Shown: positions 15,729 to 23,820 of the stretch, one piece after another | Layout: each line of letters starts with the position of its first letter | Numbering within the stretch: the stretch's first letter is position 1 | From: Pseudomonas sp. LRP2-20 | GTDB taxonomy: Bacteria; Pseudomonadota; Gammaproteobacteria; Pseudomonadales; Pseudomonadaceae | NCBI RefSeq assembly: GCF_024349685.1 | Contig: NZ_AP025944.1 | Span: forward strand, 3,478,001-3,542,000 | Length of the DNA stretch: 64,000 bases | Direction: 5' to 3' | Position numbers and translations under genes: made by a program | Notes under the pieces: generated by a model | The model's database searches: none | What the model was told of the DNA's origin: nothing | What the model saw: only the letters and a program-made list of their open reading frames with translations

Positions 15729-15765
15729 GCGACAGCGCAGCCCAAAGGGCTGGGTGATCTCCCAC
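15729..15765. repeat. Short dispersed repeat, family 2 (copy 1)
   Basis: GCGACAGCGCAGCCC, a central AAAG, then GGCTGGGTGATCTCCCAC. Its centre GCAGCCCaaaGGGCTG can form a hairpin. The reverse complement recurs at 57499-57534 with only a few differences. It differs from the REP core and adjoins REP elements at both places. Confidence 0.7.
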
Positions 15766-15827
15766 AGGTAAACCATGCGTTCAAGGCCTGTGGTTTAACT
15801 GTGGGGGGGCGCGAAAAGGCCGGCAAG

Positions 15828-16583
15828 TCAGTCGCGATAATCGGGGGCAATCCGCTCCAGCATCCGCAGCAAAGCCCCCCAGGCCAGCTGCAGAGCATCC
15901 GGGTCGCTCAGTTCCCCCTGCTTCAAACCCCGCATCGGCTCATTGAACTGCCGCTCGGTATGCACGCACACCGCTTCCGACGGCAGCACCAGCTGCCCGG
16001 CACTCTGCGCCGCCAACTGGATCTCGCAGGCCTTCTCCAGGTAATACATGCGCAAGAACGCCTCGGCCACCGAGCGCCCGGTGGTCAGCAGGCCATGGTT
16101 GCGCAGGATCATCACCGGTTTGTCGCCCAGGTCCGCCACCAGCCGCTGCTGCTCGTCAAGGTCGAGGGCGATGCCTTCATAGGCGTGGTAGGCGACCTTG
16201 CCATGGAACTCCATCGACATCTGGTTGACCGGCAGCAACCCGCACTCCAGCGCCGCCACCGCGCAACCGGCGCGAGTATGGGTGTGCAGCACGCACTGGG
16301 CATCTTCGCGCGCAGCGTGGATGGCGCTGTGGATGACGAACCCGGCCGGGTTGACCGGGTACTCGGTGGGCTCCACCGGCCGCCCCTGCAGGTCGATCTT
16401 CACCAGGCTCGAGGCGGTGATTTCGTCGAACAGCAGGCCGTAGGGGTTGATCAGGAAATGATGCTCGGGGCCCGGCAGGCGCAGCGAGATGTGGGTGAAG
16501 ATCAGGTCCGACATGCGGAAGTGGGCAATCAGGCGGTAGCAGGCGGCCAGTTGCTGGCGCAGGGTCTGTTCCGTTGCGGTCAT
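15828..16583 (-). CDS. Class II aldolase/adducin family protein
   Basis: A 251-residue protein of the class II (zinc-dependent) aldolase fold. Metal-ligand motifs are visible: LHTHTRAGCAV with the H-x-H pair and ILRNHGLLTTGRSVAEAF with a third His. Related enzymes cleave fuculose-, rhamnulose- or ribulose-phosphates or decarboxylate/dehydrate organic acids. It follows the periplasmic binding-protein gene on the same strand, with a GGGCCGCtgtGCGGCCC hairpin (16606-16622) between the two. Membership in the surrounding catabolic cluster is likely; the substrate is unknown. Confidence 0.84.
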   Translation of the reverse strand: MTATEQTLRQQLAACYRLIAHFRMSDLIFTHISLRLPGPEHHFLINPYGLLFDEITASSLVKIDLQGRPVEPTEYPVNPAGFVIHSAIHAAREDAQCVLHTHTRAGCAVAALECGLLPVNQMSMEFHGKVAYHAYEGIALDLDEQQRLVADLGDKPVMILRNHGLLTTGRSVAEAFLRMYYLEKACEIQLAAQSAGQLVLPSEAVCVHTERQFNEPMRGLKQGELSDPDALQLAWGALLRMLERIAPDYRD

Positions 16584-16605
16584 TTTTATTCTTCCTGTTG
16601 GAATT

Positions 16606-16622
16606 GGGCCGCTGTGCGGCCC
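16606..16622. terminator. Intercistronic hairpin
   Basis: GGGCCGC and GCGGCCC around TGT form a 7-bp stem between the binding-protein and aldolase genes. No U-tract follows, so it may attenuate or protect rather than terminate. The same hairpin recurs at 21817-21835. Confidence 0.5.
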
Positions 16623-16645
16623 CGATAAGCTACATCATTGCAACA

Positions 16646-17689
16646 TCATCTGGTTGCCCAGGCATTGAAGCGCTGTTCCAGCTCCTCGCCATGGTCGACC
16701 CAGAACTCCACATTCATTGCCAAGGCGCCCTGCAGGTTCTGCGGCGAGGTCGGCACCCAACTGGCCAGCGACGGGTCGAGCCTGGCCGCTGCCTGGGTAT
16801 TGGTCGGCCCATAGGGGATCTGCTCGACATAACGCACCTGGGTATCTGGCTGGTTGGCATAGCTGATCAGCCGCTTGGCCTGGTCGACATGTTTCGAGCC
16901 CTTGATGATCGCCCAGTAGTCCATGCCATACAGGCTTCCGGGCCAGACCAGCGCCAGCGGGCTGCCTTGCTGCGCGGCCACGGCGATGCGGCCGCTGTAG
17001 GTCGAGGTCATCACCACATCACCCGCCGTCAGCCACTGGGCCGGCTGCGCGCCGGCGTCCCACCACTGGATGTAGGGCTTGAGTTCGGTGAGCTTGGCAA
17101 AGGCACGCTCGACACCCGCCGGGGTCGACAGGACCTTGTACACGTCTTCGACCTTGACCCCGTCCGCCAGCAAGGCGAACTCCAGGTTGTACACCGCGCG
17201 CTTGCGCAGGCCGCGCTTGCCCGGGTACTTCTGCACGTTCCAGAAATCGGCCCACGAGGTCGGCGCCTGGGCCAGCTTGTCGCGGTCGTAGGCAATCGCC
17301 ACGCTCCACACCAGCGCCGCCGAGCCGCAGTCCTGGGCGGCAGCAGGGATCAGTTCGGCGGCATGCCCCAGGCGCTGCCAGTCGAGGTGCTCGTAGATGC
17401 CCTCGTCGCAGCCGCGCATCAGGTCCGGCCCCTCGATCTGCACCACATCCCAGTCGACATTCCCGGTGTCGGCCATCACCTGGATGCGCGCCATCTCGCC
17501 GTTGTATTCGCTCTGGATCAACTTGCTGCCGTCCTGGGCGCTGAAAGGCTGGAAGATCGCCACGTCCTGGGCTTTCTGGCCGGCGCCGCCATAGCCGACC
17601 ACGACCATCTGCGGCGCCGCTTGCGCACTGCCCAGGCCAAGGGCCAGCAGCGCTGCGCAAAGGCCGGTACTGCGAGGAAATGCCTGCAT
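16646..17689 (-). CDS. Orphan PotD/PotF-like periplasmic binding protein
   Basis: A 347-residue extracellular solute-binding protein of the spermidine/putrescine type. A signal peptide (STGLCAALLALGLGSAQA) precedes VVVGYGGAGQKAQDVAIFQPF; later blocks include VDWDVVQIEGPDLMRGCDEG, WADFWNVQKYPGKRGLRK and AMNVEFWVDHGEELEQRF. ATG 17689 is backed by a perfect AGGAGG. No permease or ATPase genes are adjacent, so it must share components encoded elsewhere or act as a chemosensory binding protein. It is divergent from the FMN/FAD oxidoreductase gene, with a near-perfect 25-bp palindrome between them. Ligand: an amine or related small cation is plausible. Confidence 0.85.
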   Translation of the reverse strand: MQAFPRSTGLCAALLALGLGSAQAAPQMVVVGYGGAGQKAQDVAIFQPFSAQDGSKLIQSEYNGEMARIQVMADTGNVDWDVVQIEGPDLMRGCDEGIYEHLDWQRLGHAAELIPAAAQDCGSAALVWSVAIAYDRDKLAQAPTSWADFWNVQKYPGKRGLRKRAVYNLEFALLADGVKVEDVYKVLSTPAGVERAFAKLTELKPYIQWWDAGAQPAQWLTAGDVVMTSTYSGRIAVAAQQGSPLALVWPGSLYGMDYWAIIKGSKHVDQAKRLISYANQPDTQVRYVEQIPYGPTNTQAAARLDPSLASWVPTSPQNLQGALAMNVEFWVDHGEELEQRFNAWATR

Positions 17690-17795
17690 CGAGTTGCCTC
17701 CTGTCGGTACCTTCCAGCCAGCACGAAGGCCCGTTTGTTGTTGTAGTGAGGTCACGCGCCACTGCCGTGGCTGGGAAAAAGCTAGTCGGGCACCA

Positions 17796-17820
17796 GTAAA
17801 AAAACAAGTTGATTTTTTAC
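17796..17820. promoter_or_regulatory. 25-bp palindrome in divergent promoter region, candidate operator
   Basis: Arms GTAAAAAA (17796-17803) and TTTTTTAC (17813-17820) surround ACAAGTTGA; 11 of 12 base pairs are complementary around a central G. It sits between the binding-protein gene and the oxidoreductase gene and is strikingly AT-rich for this genome. The XRE-cupin regulator at 19868 is the obvious candidate to bind it. Confidence 0.6.
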
Positions 17821-17875
17821 TGTCGCTACACTTTCATGAGAAAAACAAGAACAACACCGCACCGGAGCCGCCCGC

Positions 17876-19828
17876 ATGACGACTGCCTTCGCCCACCTGT
17901 TCGAACCCCTGCAGATCCGCGGCAAACGCCTGAAGAACCGCATCATGTCGACCGGCCATGACACCTGCCTGCCCACCGACAATCTGGTCAACGACAAGCT
18001 CATCGCCTACCAGCGCGCCCGTGCCGCCGGCGGTGCCGGCCTGATCGTGCTGCAGGTGGCCGGGGTGCATGACAGTGCCCGCTACACCTCGCACGTGCTG
18101 ATGGCCACCGACGACGCCTGCATCGACGGCTACCGGCGCCTGGCCGAGGCCTGCCACGCCCATGGCACCGTGGTGCTGTCGCAGCTGTTTCACCCGGGGC
18201 GGGAGATCATGGAATCGGCGGACGGCCTGCTGGCGGTGGCCTACTCGGCCTCGTCGGTGCCCAACGAGCGCTTCCGGGTGATGCCGCGCGCGCTGGACCA
18301 GGCGATGATCGACGAAATCGTCCAGGGCTATGCCAGTGCCGCCCGGCGCCTGCACCAGGCCGGCCTGGACGGTGTCGAGGTGGTGGCCAGCCATGGCTAC
18401 CTGCCAGCGCAGTTCATCAACCCGCGGGTCAACCAGCGCAATGACGGCTACAACGGCGAGCTGGAACAGCGCCTGCGTTTTCTGCGCGAAGTGCTGGCCG
18501 CGGTCAGGGCGGCCACTGACGAGCAGTTCATCGTCGGTCTGCGCATCAGCGCCGACGAGCGCGACAGCGAGGGCCTGAGCGAAGACGAATCACTCGCCGC
18601 CGCGCAGGCCCTGCAAGATCAGGTCGACTACCTGCACATCGTCGCCGGCACTTCGGCGTCGCTCGGTGGCGCCGTGCATATCGTGCCGCCCATGGCCATC
18701 GCCCCGGCTTACCTGGCGCGTGAGGCCGGGACGTTCAAACAGCACTTGAACATCCCGCTGTTCGTCACCGGGCGCATCAACCAGCCGCAGGAAGCCGAGC
18801 TGATCCTGGCGCGTGGCCAGGCCGATGTGTGTGGCATGACCCGCGCGCTGATCTGCGACCCGCAAATGCCGGCCAAGACCGAGGGCGGCCGTGTCGAAGA
18901 CGTGCGCGCCTGCATCGCCTGCAACCAGGCCTGCATCGGCCACTTCCACCGGGGGCTACCGATTTCCTGTATCCAGCACCCGGAAACCGGCCGCGAATTG
19001 CAGTACGAAACCCCGGTTCCCATTACTGTGCGCAAGCGCATCCTGGTTGCCGGTGGCGGCCCGGCCGGGATGAAGGCTGCGGCCGTTGCCGCCGCCCGTG
19101 GTCATGACGTCACGCTGTACGAGGCAAGTACACAACTGGGCGGCCAGATACAGCTCGCGCAGTTGCTGCCCAGGCGCAGCGAATTCGGTGGTGCCAGCAC
19201 CAACCTGCAGCGGGAGATGGAACTGGCAGGCGTACGCGTAGTACGTAATACGCGAGTCGACCGTGCCCTGGTCGAGCGCGAACGCCCCGACCTGGTGATT
19301 GCCGCTACCGGCGCCACGCCCTACTGGCCAGCGTTCGAACGCAGCGGCGAGCTGCAGGTAGTGGATGCCTGGCAGGTGTTGCGCAACGAAGTCAGCCTGG
19401 GCCGCTCGGTGCTGGTGATCGACTGGCGCAGCGACTGGATCGGCCCCGGCATCGCCGAGCGCCTGGTCCGCGATGGCCACCAGGTGCAACTGGCCGTCAA
19501 CGGCACCCACTGCGGCGAAAGCCTGCCGCTGTACGTGCGCGACCAGCTGGCCGGCGAGCTGCACCGCCTGGGTATCCCGATCACGCCTTATGCCCGCCTG
19601 TACGGCAGCGACGACAACACCGTGTACCTGCAGCACACCGCCAGCGGTGAGCCGATGATCTTCGAAGGCATCGATAGCCTGGTGCTGTGCCTCGGCCATC
19701 AACCCCAAGACACCCTGGCAGCTGAACTGGACGGCCTGGTGGAGGTAAGGCGCATCGGCGACTGCCTGGCGCCACGCACTGTCGAAGAGGCCATCCATGA
19801 TGGCCTGACAGTTGCCTGGGCACTCTGA
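17876..19828 (+). CDS. NADH:flavin oxidoreductase with FMN, 4Fe-4S and FAD domains
   Basis: A 650-residue enzyme of the 2,4-dienoyl-CoA reductase/trimethylamine dehydrogenase class. The N-terminal ~330 residues form an Old Yellow Enzyme-type FMN barrel (LFEPLQIRGKRLKNRI, GYLPAQFINPRVNQR). The iron-sulfur ligands follow as C-x2-C-x3-C-x11-C starting at ACIACNQAC. A dinucleotide-binding motif VAGGGPAGMKAAA starts the FAD/NAD(P) half. Relatives demethylate N-methyl compounds (dimethylglycine, proline betaine, trimethylamine) or reduce enoyl thioesters. Neighbouring binding protein, permease, aldolase and XRE-cupin regulator suggest a catabolic role for an imported N-containing substrate. Confidence 0.85.
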   Translation: MTTAFAHLFEPLQIRGKRLKNRIMSTGHDTCLPTDNLVNDKLIAYQRARAAGGAGLIVLQVAGVHDSARYTSHVLMATDDACIDGYRRLAEACHAHGTVVLSQLFHPGREIMESADGLLAVAYSASSVPNERFRVMPRALDQAMIDEIVQGYASAARRLHQAGLDGVEVVASHGYLPAQFINPRVNQRNDGYNGELEQRLRFLREVLAAVRAATDEQFIVGLRISADERDSEGLSEDESLAAAQALQDQVDYLHIVAGTSASLGGAVHIVPPMAIAPAYLAREAGTFKQHLNIPLFVTGRINQPQEAELILARGQADVCGMTRALICDPQMPAKTEGGRVEDVRACIACNQACIGHFHRGLPISCIQHPETGRELQYETPVPITVRKRILVAGGGPAGMKAAAVAAARGHDVTLYEASTQLGGQIQLAQLLPRRSEFGGASTNLQREMELAGVRVVRNTRVDRALVERERPDLVIAATGATPYWPAFERSGELQVVDAWQVLRNEVSLGRSVLVIDWRSDWIGPGIAERLVRDGHQVQLAVNGTHCGESLPLYVRDQLAGELHRLGIPITPYARLYGSDDNTVYLQHTASGEPMIFEGIDSLVLCLGHQPQDTLAAELDGLVEVRRIGDCLAPRTVEEAIHDGLTVAWAL

Positions 19829-19867
19829 GCCAGTCAATACTGCGGCTTTCCCGATGGACCGAAGCGC

Positions 19868-20470
19868 ATGAGCCAGCAGCCCCAGATCCCGCCTGCCGCC
19901 GAAGATGGCGGCGCCGCGCCGCAGTTCCTCGGCGGCCGCATTCGCGGCCTGCGCAAGCGCCGCGGCATGACCCTGGCGGAGCTGGCGGCGCACAGCGAGC
20001 TGACCGCCGGCTACATCAGCCAGCTGGAGCGCAACCTGTCGTACCCGTCGATCCCGGCACTGTTCAACATCGCCCGCAGCCTCGGCGTGACCATCCAGTG
20101 GTTCTTCGCCAGCGAAGCCACCACCGCACCCGAAGACCAGGGTTACGTGGTGCGGCGCAACAGCCGGCTGAGCGTGCATTACGAGGATGGCATCGTCGAC
20201 CAGCTGCTCACCCCGCAACCCAACCGTCAGCTGGAGATGCTGCACTCGCGCTTTCCACCGGGCACCTACAGCCAGCAGAGCTACAGCCATGAGGGTGACG
20301 AAGCGGGCTATGTACTGTCGGGCAGTTTCGAGCTGTGGGTGGGGGAGCGCCACTTCCTGCTGGGCGAAGGCGACAGCTTCAGTTTCTCCAGCCAGGAGCC
20401 GCACCGCTATGGCAACCCTGGCGAGGTGGATGCCGTGGTGATCTGGGTGATCACCCCGCCAACATTTTGA
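19868..20470 (+). CDS. XRE-cupin transcriptional regulator of the catabolic cluster
   Basis: A 200-residue regulator with a helix-turn-helix at residues ~20-75 (RGLRKRRGMTLAELAAHSEL, TAGYISQLERNLSYPSIPAL) and a C-terminal cupin (residues ~125-195, with SHEGDEAGYVLSGSFELWVG and FSFSSQEPHRYGNPG). It follows the oxidoreductase gene by 39 bp in the same direction and is likely in the same operon, which fits a ligand-responsive local regulator. The palindrome at 17796-17820 is its probable site. The sequence is clearly distinct from the PuuR-like protein at 4811. Confidence 0.87.
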   Translation: MSQQPQIPPAAEDGGAAPQFLGGRIRGLRKRRGMTLAELAAHSELTAGYISQLERNLSYPSIPALFNIARSLGVTIQWFFASEATTAPEDQGYVVRRNSRLSVHYEDGIVDQLLTPQPNRQLEMLHSRFPPGTYSQQSYSHEGDEAGYVLSGSFELWVGERHFLLGEGDSFSFSSQEPHRYGNPGEVDAVVIWVITPPTF

Positions 20471-20552
20471 AAAGATCTGCCAGCTGGCCCCGTAACATCG
20501 TTGACTGCAATTACGGTCTACTGTGTCTTTCGGACTTTCCAGGAGCACAACG

Positions 20553-20837
20553 ATGAACAATATCCTGATCATTGGTACCGGCATCGCCGGCCCATGGAGC
20601 GCGCTGAGCGCGATCCGCCAACTGAACCTGCAAGGCCAGAGGGATGCCCAGCTAACGTTGCTGGCACCCCAGACCGGACTGCAACAGCCGTTCGATCACA
20701 GCAACCTGTGCCTGGTACAAGGCACCACCTCGCATGTCGACGCCGCCGGCCGGCGCGTTCACTACCGCACCCCGTCCGGCACCCGCTGCAGCCTGCCGTA
20801 TGACCGGCTGATCGCCGCGCAGCTGTGGCCCAGGTAA
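20553..20837 (+). pseudogene. Internally deleted FAD/NAD(P)-dependent oxidoreductase remnant
   Basis: A 94-codon frame with good AGGAG spacing. It starts like a pyridine-nucleotide-disulfide/NDH-type oxidoreductase: MNNILIIGTGIAGPWSALSA with a GxGxxG Rossmann motif. It then passes directly to VDAAGRRVHYRTPSGTRCSL and YDRLIAA, a block that in full-length relatives (~400-430 aa) lies ~100 residues downstream, just before an A-T-G-S motif. The intervening segment and the whole C-terminal two thirds are missing. It therefore reads as the leftover of a gene that suffered an internal deletion and 3' loss. Confidence 0.65.
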
Positions 20838-20969
20838 TCAGCACGGCCTGGGTATCATGCAGCTGACGCTGGCGGCCAATACATTTGCGCTTTTCTCCGA
20901 ACCCGTGGCATAGATGCAGGTCCACGCCCTGACGTGATCGTTTTCGCGCTTTTCAAGGAGAACCTCTGC

Positions 20970-21809
20970 ATGAGCAAGCCCCCTTATGTCCCGCCCAAGG
21001 TCTGGCGCAACGATGCCGCGTCCGGCGGCCAGTTCGCCAGCATCAACCGGCCGATCGCCGGGCCTACCCATGACAAGGAACTGCCGGTCGGCAAGCACCC
21101 GCTGCAGCTGTACTCCCTGGCCACCCCCAACGGTGTCAAGGTCACCATACTCCTCGAAGAACTGCTCGCCCTGGGCCACCGCGGCGCCGAGTACGATGCC
21201 TGGCTGATCCGCATCGGTGACGGCGACCAGTTCTCCAGCGGCTTCGTCGAGGTCAACCCCAACTCGAAGATCCCCGCCCTGCTCGACCGCAGCGTCGAGC
21301 CACCGGTGCGGGTGTTCGAATCCGGCTCGATCCTGCTGCACCTGGCGGAAAAGTTCGGCGCCTTCCTGCCCAAGACCCCGGCCGCACGCACCGAAAGCCT
21401 GAACTGGCTGTTCTGGCAGATGGGCTCTGCGCCCTACCTGGGCGGCGGTTTCGGCCACTTCTATGTGTATGCGCCAGAAAAGTTCGAGTACGCCATCAAC
21501 CGCTTCACCATGGAAGCCAAGCGCCAGCTCGACGTGCTGGAACGCCGCCTGGCGGTCAGCCGCTACCTCGGCGGTGACGAATACAGCATCGCCGACATCG
21601 CCGTGTGGCCATGGTACGGCCAACTGGTGCGCGGCAACCTGTATGGCGCAGCCGAGTTCCTGGCAGTGGATGAGTACCCGCACGTGCAGCGCTGGGCCGA
21701 GGAAATTGCCCAACGCCCGGCGGTACAGCGCGGCACCCGGGTCAACCGCACGTGGAGCGATGAGGCCAGCCAGGTGCCCGAGCGGCATTCAGCGGCCGAC
21801 CTGGACTGA
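20970..21809 (+). CDS. yghU: Glutathione S-transferase family disulfide-bond oxidoreductase, YghU type
   Basis: A 279-residue GST of the Nu/YghU class, whose members bind two glutathiones and reduce organic disulfides or peroxides. Start ATG 20970 has AAGGAG 9 bp upstream. Family marks are the long N-terminal extension (YVPPKVWRNDAASGGQFASI, NRPIAGPTHDKELPVG), LYSLATPNGVKVTILLEELL at the thioredoxin fold, and YSIADIAVWPWYGQLVRG in the helical domain. The N-terminal NRPIAGPTHDKELP block is specific for YghU. It stands alone; a hairpin follows the stop. Confidence 0.9.
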   Translation: MSKPPYVPPKVWRNDAASGGQFASINRPIAGPTHDKELPVGKHPLQLYSLATPNGVKVTILLEELLALGHRGAEYDAWLIRIGDGDQFSSGFVEVNPNSKIPALLDRSVEPPVRVFESGSILLHLAEKFGAFLPKTPAARTESLNWLFWQMGSAPYLGGGFGHFYVYAPEKFEYAINRFTMEAKRQLDVLERRLAVSRYLGGDEYSIADIAVWPWYGQLVRGNLYGAAEFLAVDEYPHVQRWAEEIAQRPAVQRGTRVNRTWSDEASQVPERHSAADLD

Positions 21810-21816
21810 GGGCAAC

Positions 21817-21835
21817 GGGGCCGCTGTGCGGCCCC
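21817..21835 (+). terminator. Hairpin after the GST gene
   Basis: GGGGCCGC (21817-21824), TGT loop, GCGGCCCC (21828-21835): a perfect 8-bp stem without a clear T-tract, 7 bp after the stop codon. Confidence 0.6.
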
Positions 21836-21945
21836 GACAATGCCCCGTTGCAAAAAACCATTTCTGCGGCGCAAACCTCCCTCCCCTGATCCCTTCTTGT
21901 ACACTCCTCGCATTAGCCCCAACCTGCACAAATTTTGGTGAAAGC

Positions 21946-23649
21946 ATGATCGAGGTAACCGAGGTTTCCATTGCCGAGCTGCGCGACGCGCTCGAAACCG
22001 GCCGCACCACGGCAGTCGAGCTGGTCAAGGCCTACCTGGCACGCATCGACGCCTACGACGGCGCCGACACCGCCACCGCGTTGAACGCCGTGGTAGTGCG
22101 CAACCCTGAAGCGCTCAAGGAAGCCGAGGCCTCCGATGCCCGCCGCGCCAAGGGCCAGACCCTGAGCCCGCTGGACGGCATTCCCTACACTGCCAAGGAC
22201 AGCTACCTGGTCAAGGGCCTGACTGCCGCGTCCGGCAGCCCGGCGTTCAAGGACCTGGTCGCCCAGCGCGACGCCTTCACCATCGAGCGCCTGCGCGCCG
22301 CCGGTGCCGTGTGCCTGGGCAAGACCAACATGCCCCCAATGGCCAATGGCGGCATGCAGCGTGGCGTCTACGGCCGCGCCGAAAGCCCGTACAACGCCAA
22401 GTACCTGACCGCACCCTTCGCCTCCGGCTCGTCGAATGGCGCCGGCACCGCCACCGCAGCCAGCTTCAGCGCCTTCGGCCTGGCCGAGGAAACCTGGTCG
22501 AGCGGCCGCGGCCCGGCTTCGAACAACGGCCTGTGCGCTTACACCCCGTCGCGTGGCGTGATCTCGGTACGCGGCAACTGGCCGCTGACGCCGACCATGG
22601 ACGTGGTGGTGCCGTACGCCCGGACCATGGCCGACCTGCTGGAAATCCTCGACGTGGTGGTCGCCGACGATGCCGACAAGCGCGGCGACCTGTGGCGCCT
22701 GCAGCCTTGGGTACCAATCCCCGCCGCCTCCTCGGTGCGCCCGGCGTCCTACCTGGACCTGGCCGTCGACGCCAGCGCGCTCAAGGGCAAGCGTTTTGGC
22801 GTACCGCGCATGTACATCAACAAGGACGAAGCCGCCGGCACCTCCGAAAAGCCAGGCATCGGCGGCCCGACCGGCCAGCGCATCATTACCCGTGACAGCG
22901 TTATCGCCCTGTGGCAGCAGGCTCGCCAGGCCCTGGAAGCAGCCGGCGCCGAAGTGCTGGAAGTCGACTTCCCGCTGGTGTCCAACTGCGAAGGCGACCG
23001 CCCTGGTGCGCCGACCGTCTACAACCGCGGCATCGTCAGCAAGGAATTCCTGCATGACGAACTGTGGGAGCTGTCGGGCTGGGGCTTCGACGACTTCCTG
23101 CGTGCCAACGGTGATCCGAAACTCAACCGCCTGGCCGATGTCGACGGCCCGCAGATCTTCCCGCACGACCCGGGCACCCTGCCCAACCGTGAGGACGACC
23201 TGGCCGCTGGCATGGATGAATACGTCAACATGGCCAAGCGCGGCCTGAAGACCTGGGACCAGATCGAGACCCTGCCCGACGGCCTGCGCGGGCTGGAAAA
23301 GACCCGCAAGATGGACCTCGAAGACTGGATGGACGCGCAAGGCCTGGACGCCGTGCTGTTCCCGACCGTGGCCGATGTCGGCCCGGCCGATGCCGATGTC
23401 AACCCGGCGTCGGCGGACATCGCCTGGAGCAACGGCATCTGGGTGGCCAACGGCAACCTGGCCATCCGTCACCTGGGCGTGCCGACCGTGACCGTGCCGA
23501 TGGGTGTGATGGCCGATATCGGCATGCCGGTGGGGCTGACCTTTGCCGGCAAGGCGTATAGCGACAATGCGCTGCTGAGCTACGGCGCGGCCTTCGAAGC
23601 CACCGGCTCACGCCGGATGATTCCGCCACGCACCCCAGCCCTAGGGTGA
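21946..23649 (+). CDS. Amidase signature family protein
   Basis: A 567-residue amidase with the Ser-cisSer-Lys triad visible: K84 in YTAKDSY, cis-Ser S163 in ASGSSNGAG and nucleophile S186 in EETWSSGRGPASNNG. Compared with the classic G-x-S-I-R-x-P signature this subgroup has S-G-R-G-P, shared by longer (550-570 aa) amidases. Such enzymes hydrolyse aryl or alkyl amides in the cytoplasm (no signal peptide). The gene is monocistronic; the annotation does not tell the substrate. The surrounding genes (GST, serine dehydratase) suggest only general nitrogen metabolism. Confidence 0.88.
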   Translation: MIEVTEVSIAELRDALETGRTTAVELVKAYLARIDAYDGADTATALNAVVVRNPEALKEAEASDARRAKGQTLSPLDGIPYTAKDSYLVKGLTAASGSPAFKDLVAQRDAFTIERLRAAGAVCLGKTNMPPMANGGMQRGVYGRAESPYNAKYLTAPFASGSSNGAGTATAASFSAFGLAEETWSSGRGPASNNGLCAYTPSRGVISVRGNWPLTPTMDVVVPYARTMADLLEILDVVVADDADKRGDLWRLQPWVPIPAASSVRPASYLDLAVDASALKGKRFGVPRMYINKDEAAGTSEKPGIGGPTGQRIITRDSVIALWQQARQALEAAGAEVLEVDFPLVSNCEGDRPGAPTVYNRGIVSKEFLHDELWELSGWGFDDFLRANGDPKLNRLADVDGPQIFPHDPGTLPNREDDLAAGMDEYVNMAKRGLKTWDQIETLPDGLRGLEKTRKMDLEDWMDAQGLDAVLFPTVADVGPADADVNPASADIAWSNGIWVANGNLAIRHLGVPTVTVPMGVMADIGMPVGLTFAGKAYSDNALLSYGAAFEATGSRRMIPPRTPALG

Positions 23650-23820
23650 GGACCTTGGACCGCTGCGCCCGGCATCAGCCTTGTGCAGCGGCGCTCGATT
23701 CATGCACCAAGCAAATTCAACGACATACCCTCCGCAACCCGAGATACCATGCAATCCTGACTGAGCAACTGCGCAATCAACGCGCACCAGCTCACACCTG
23801 ATAACGCATGGAGCCTCGTA

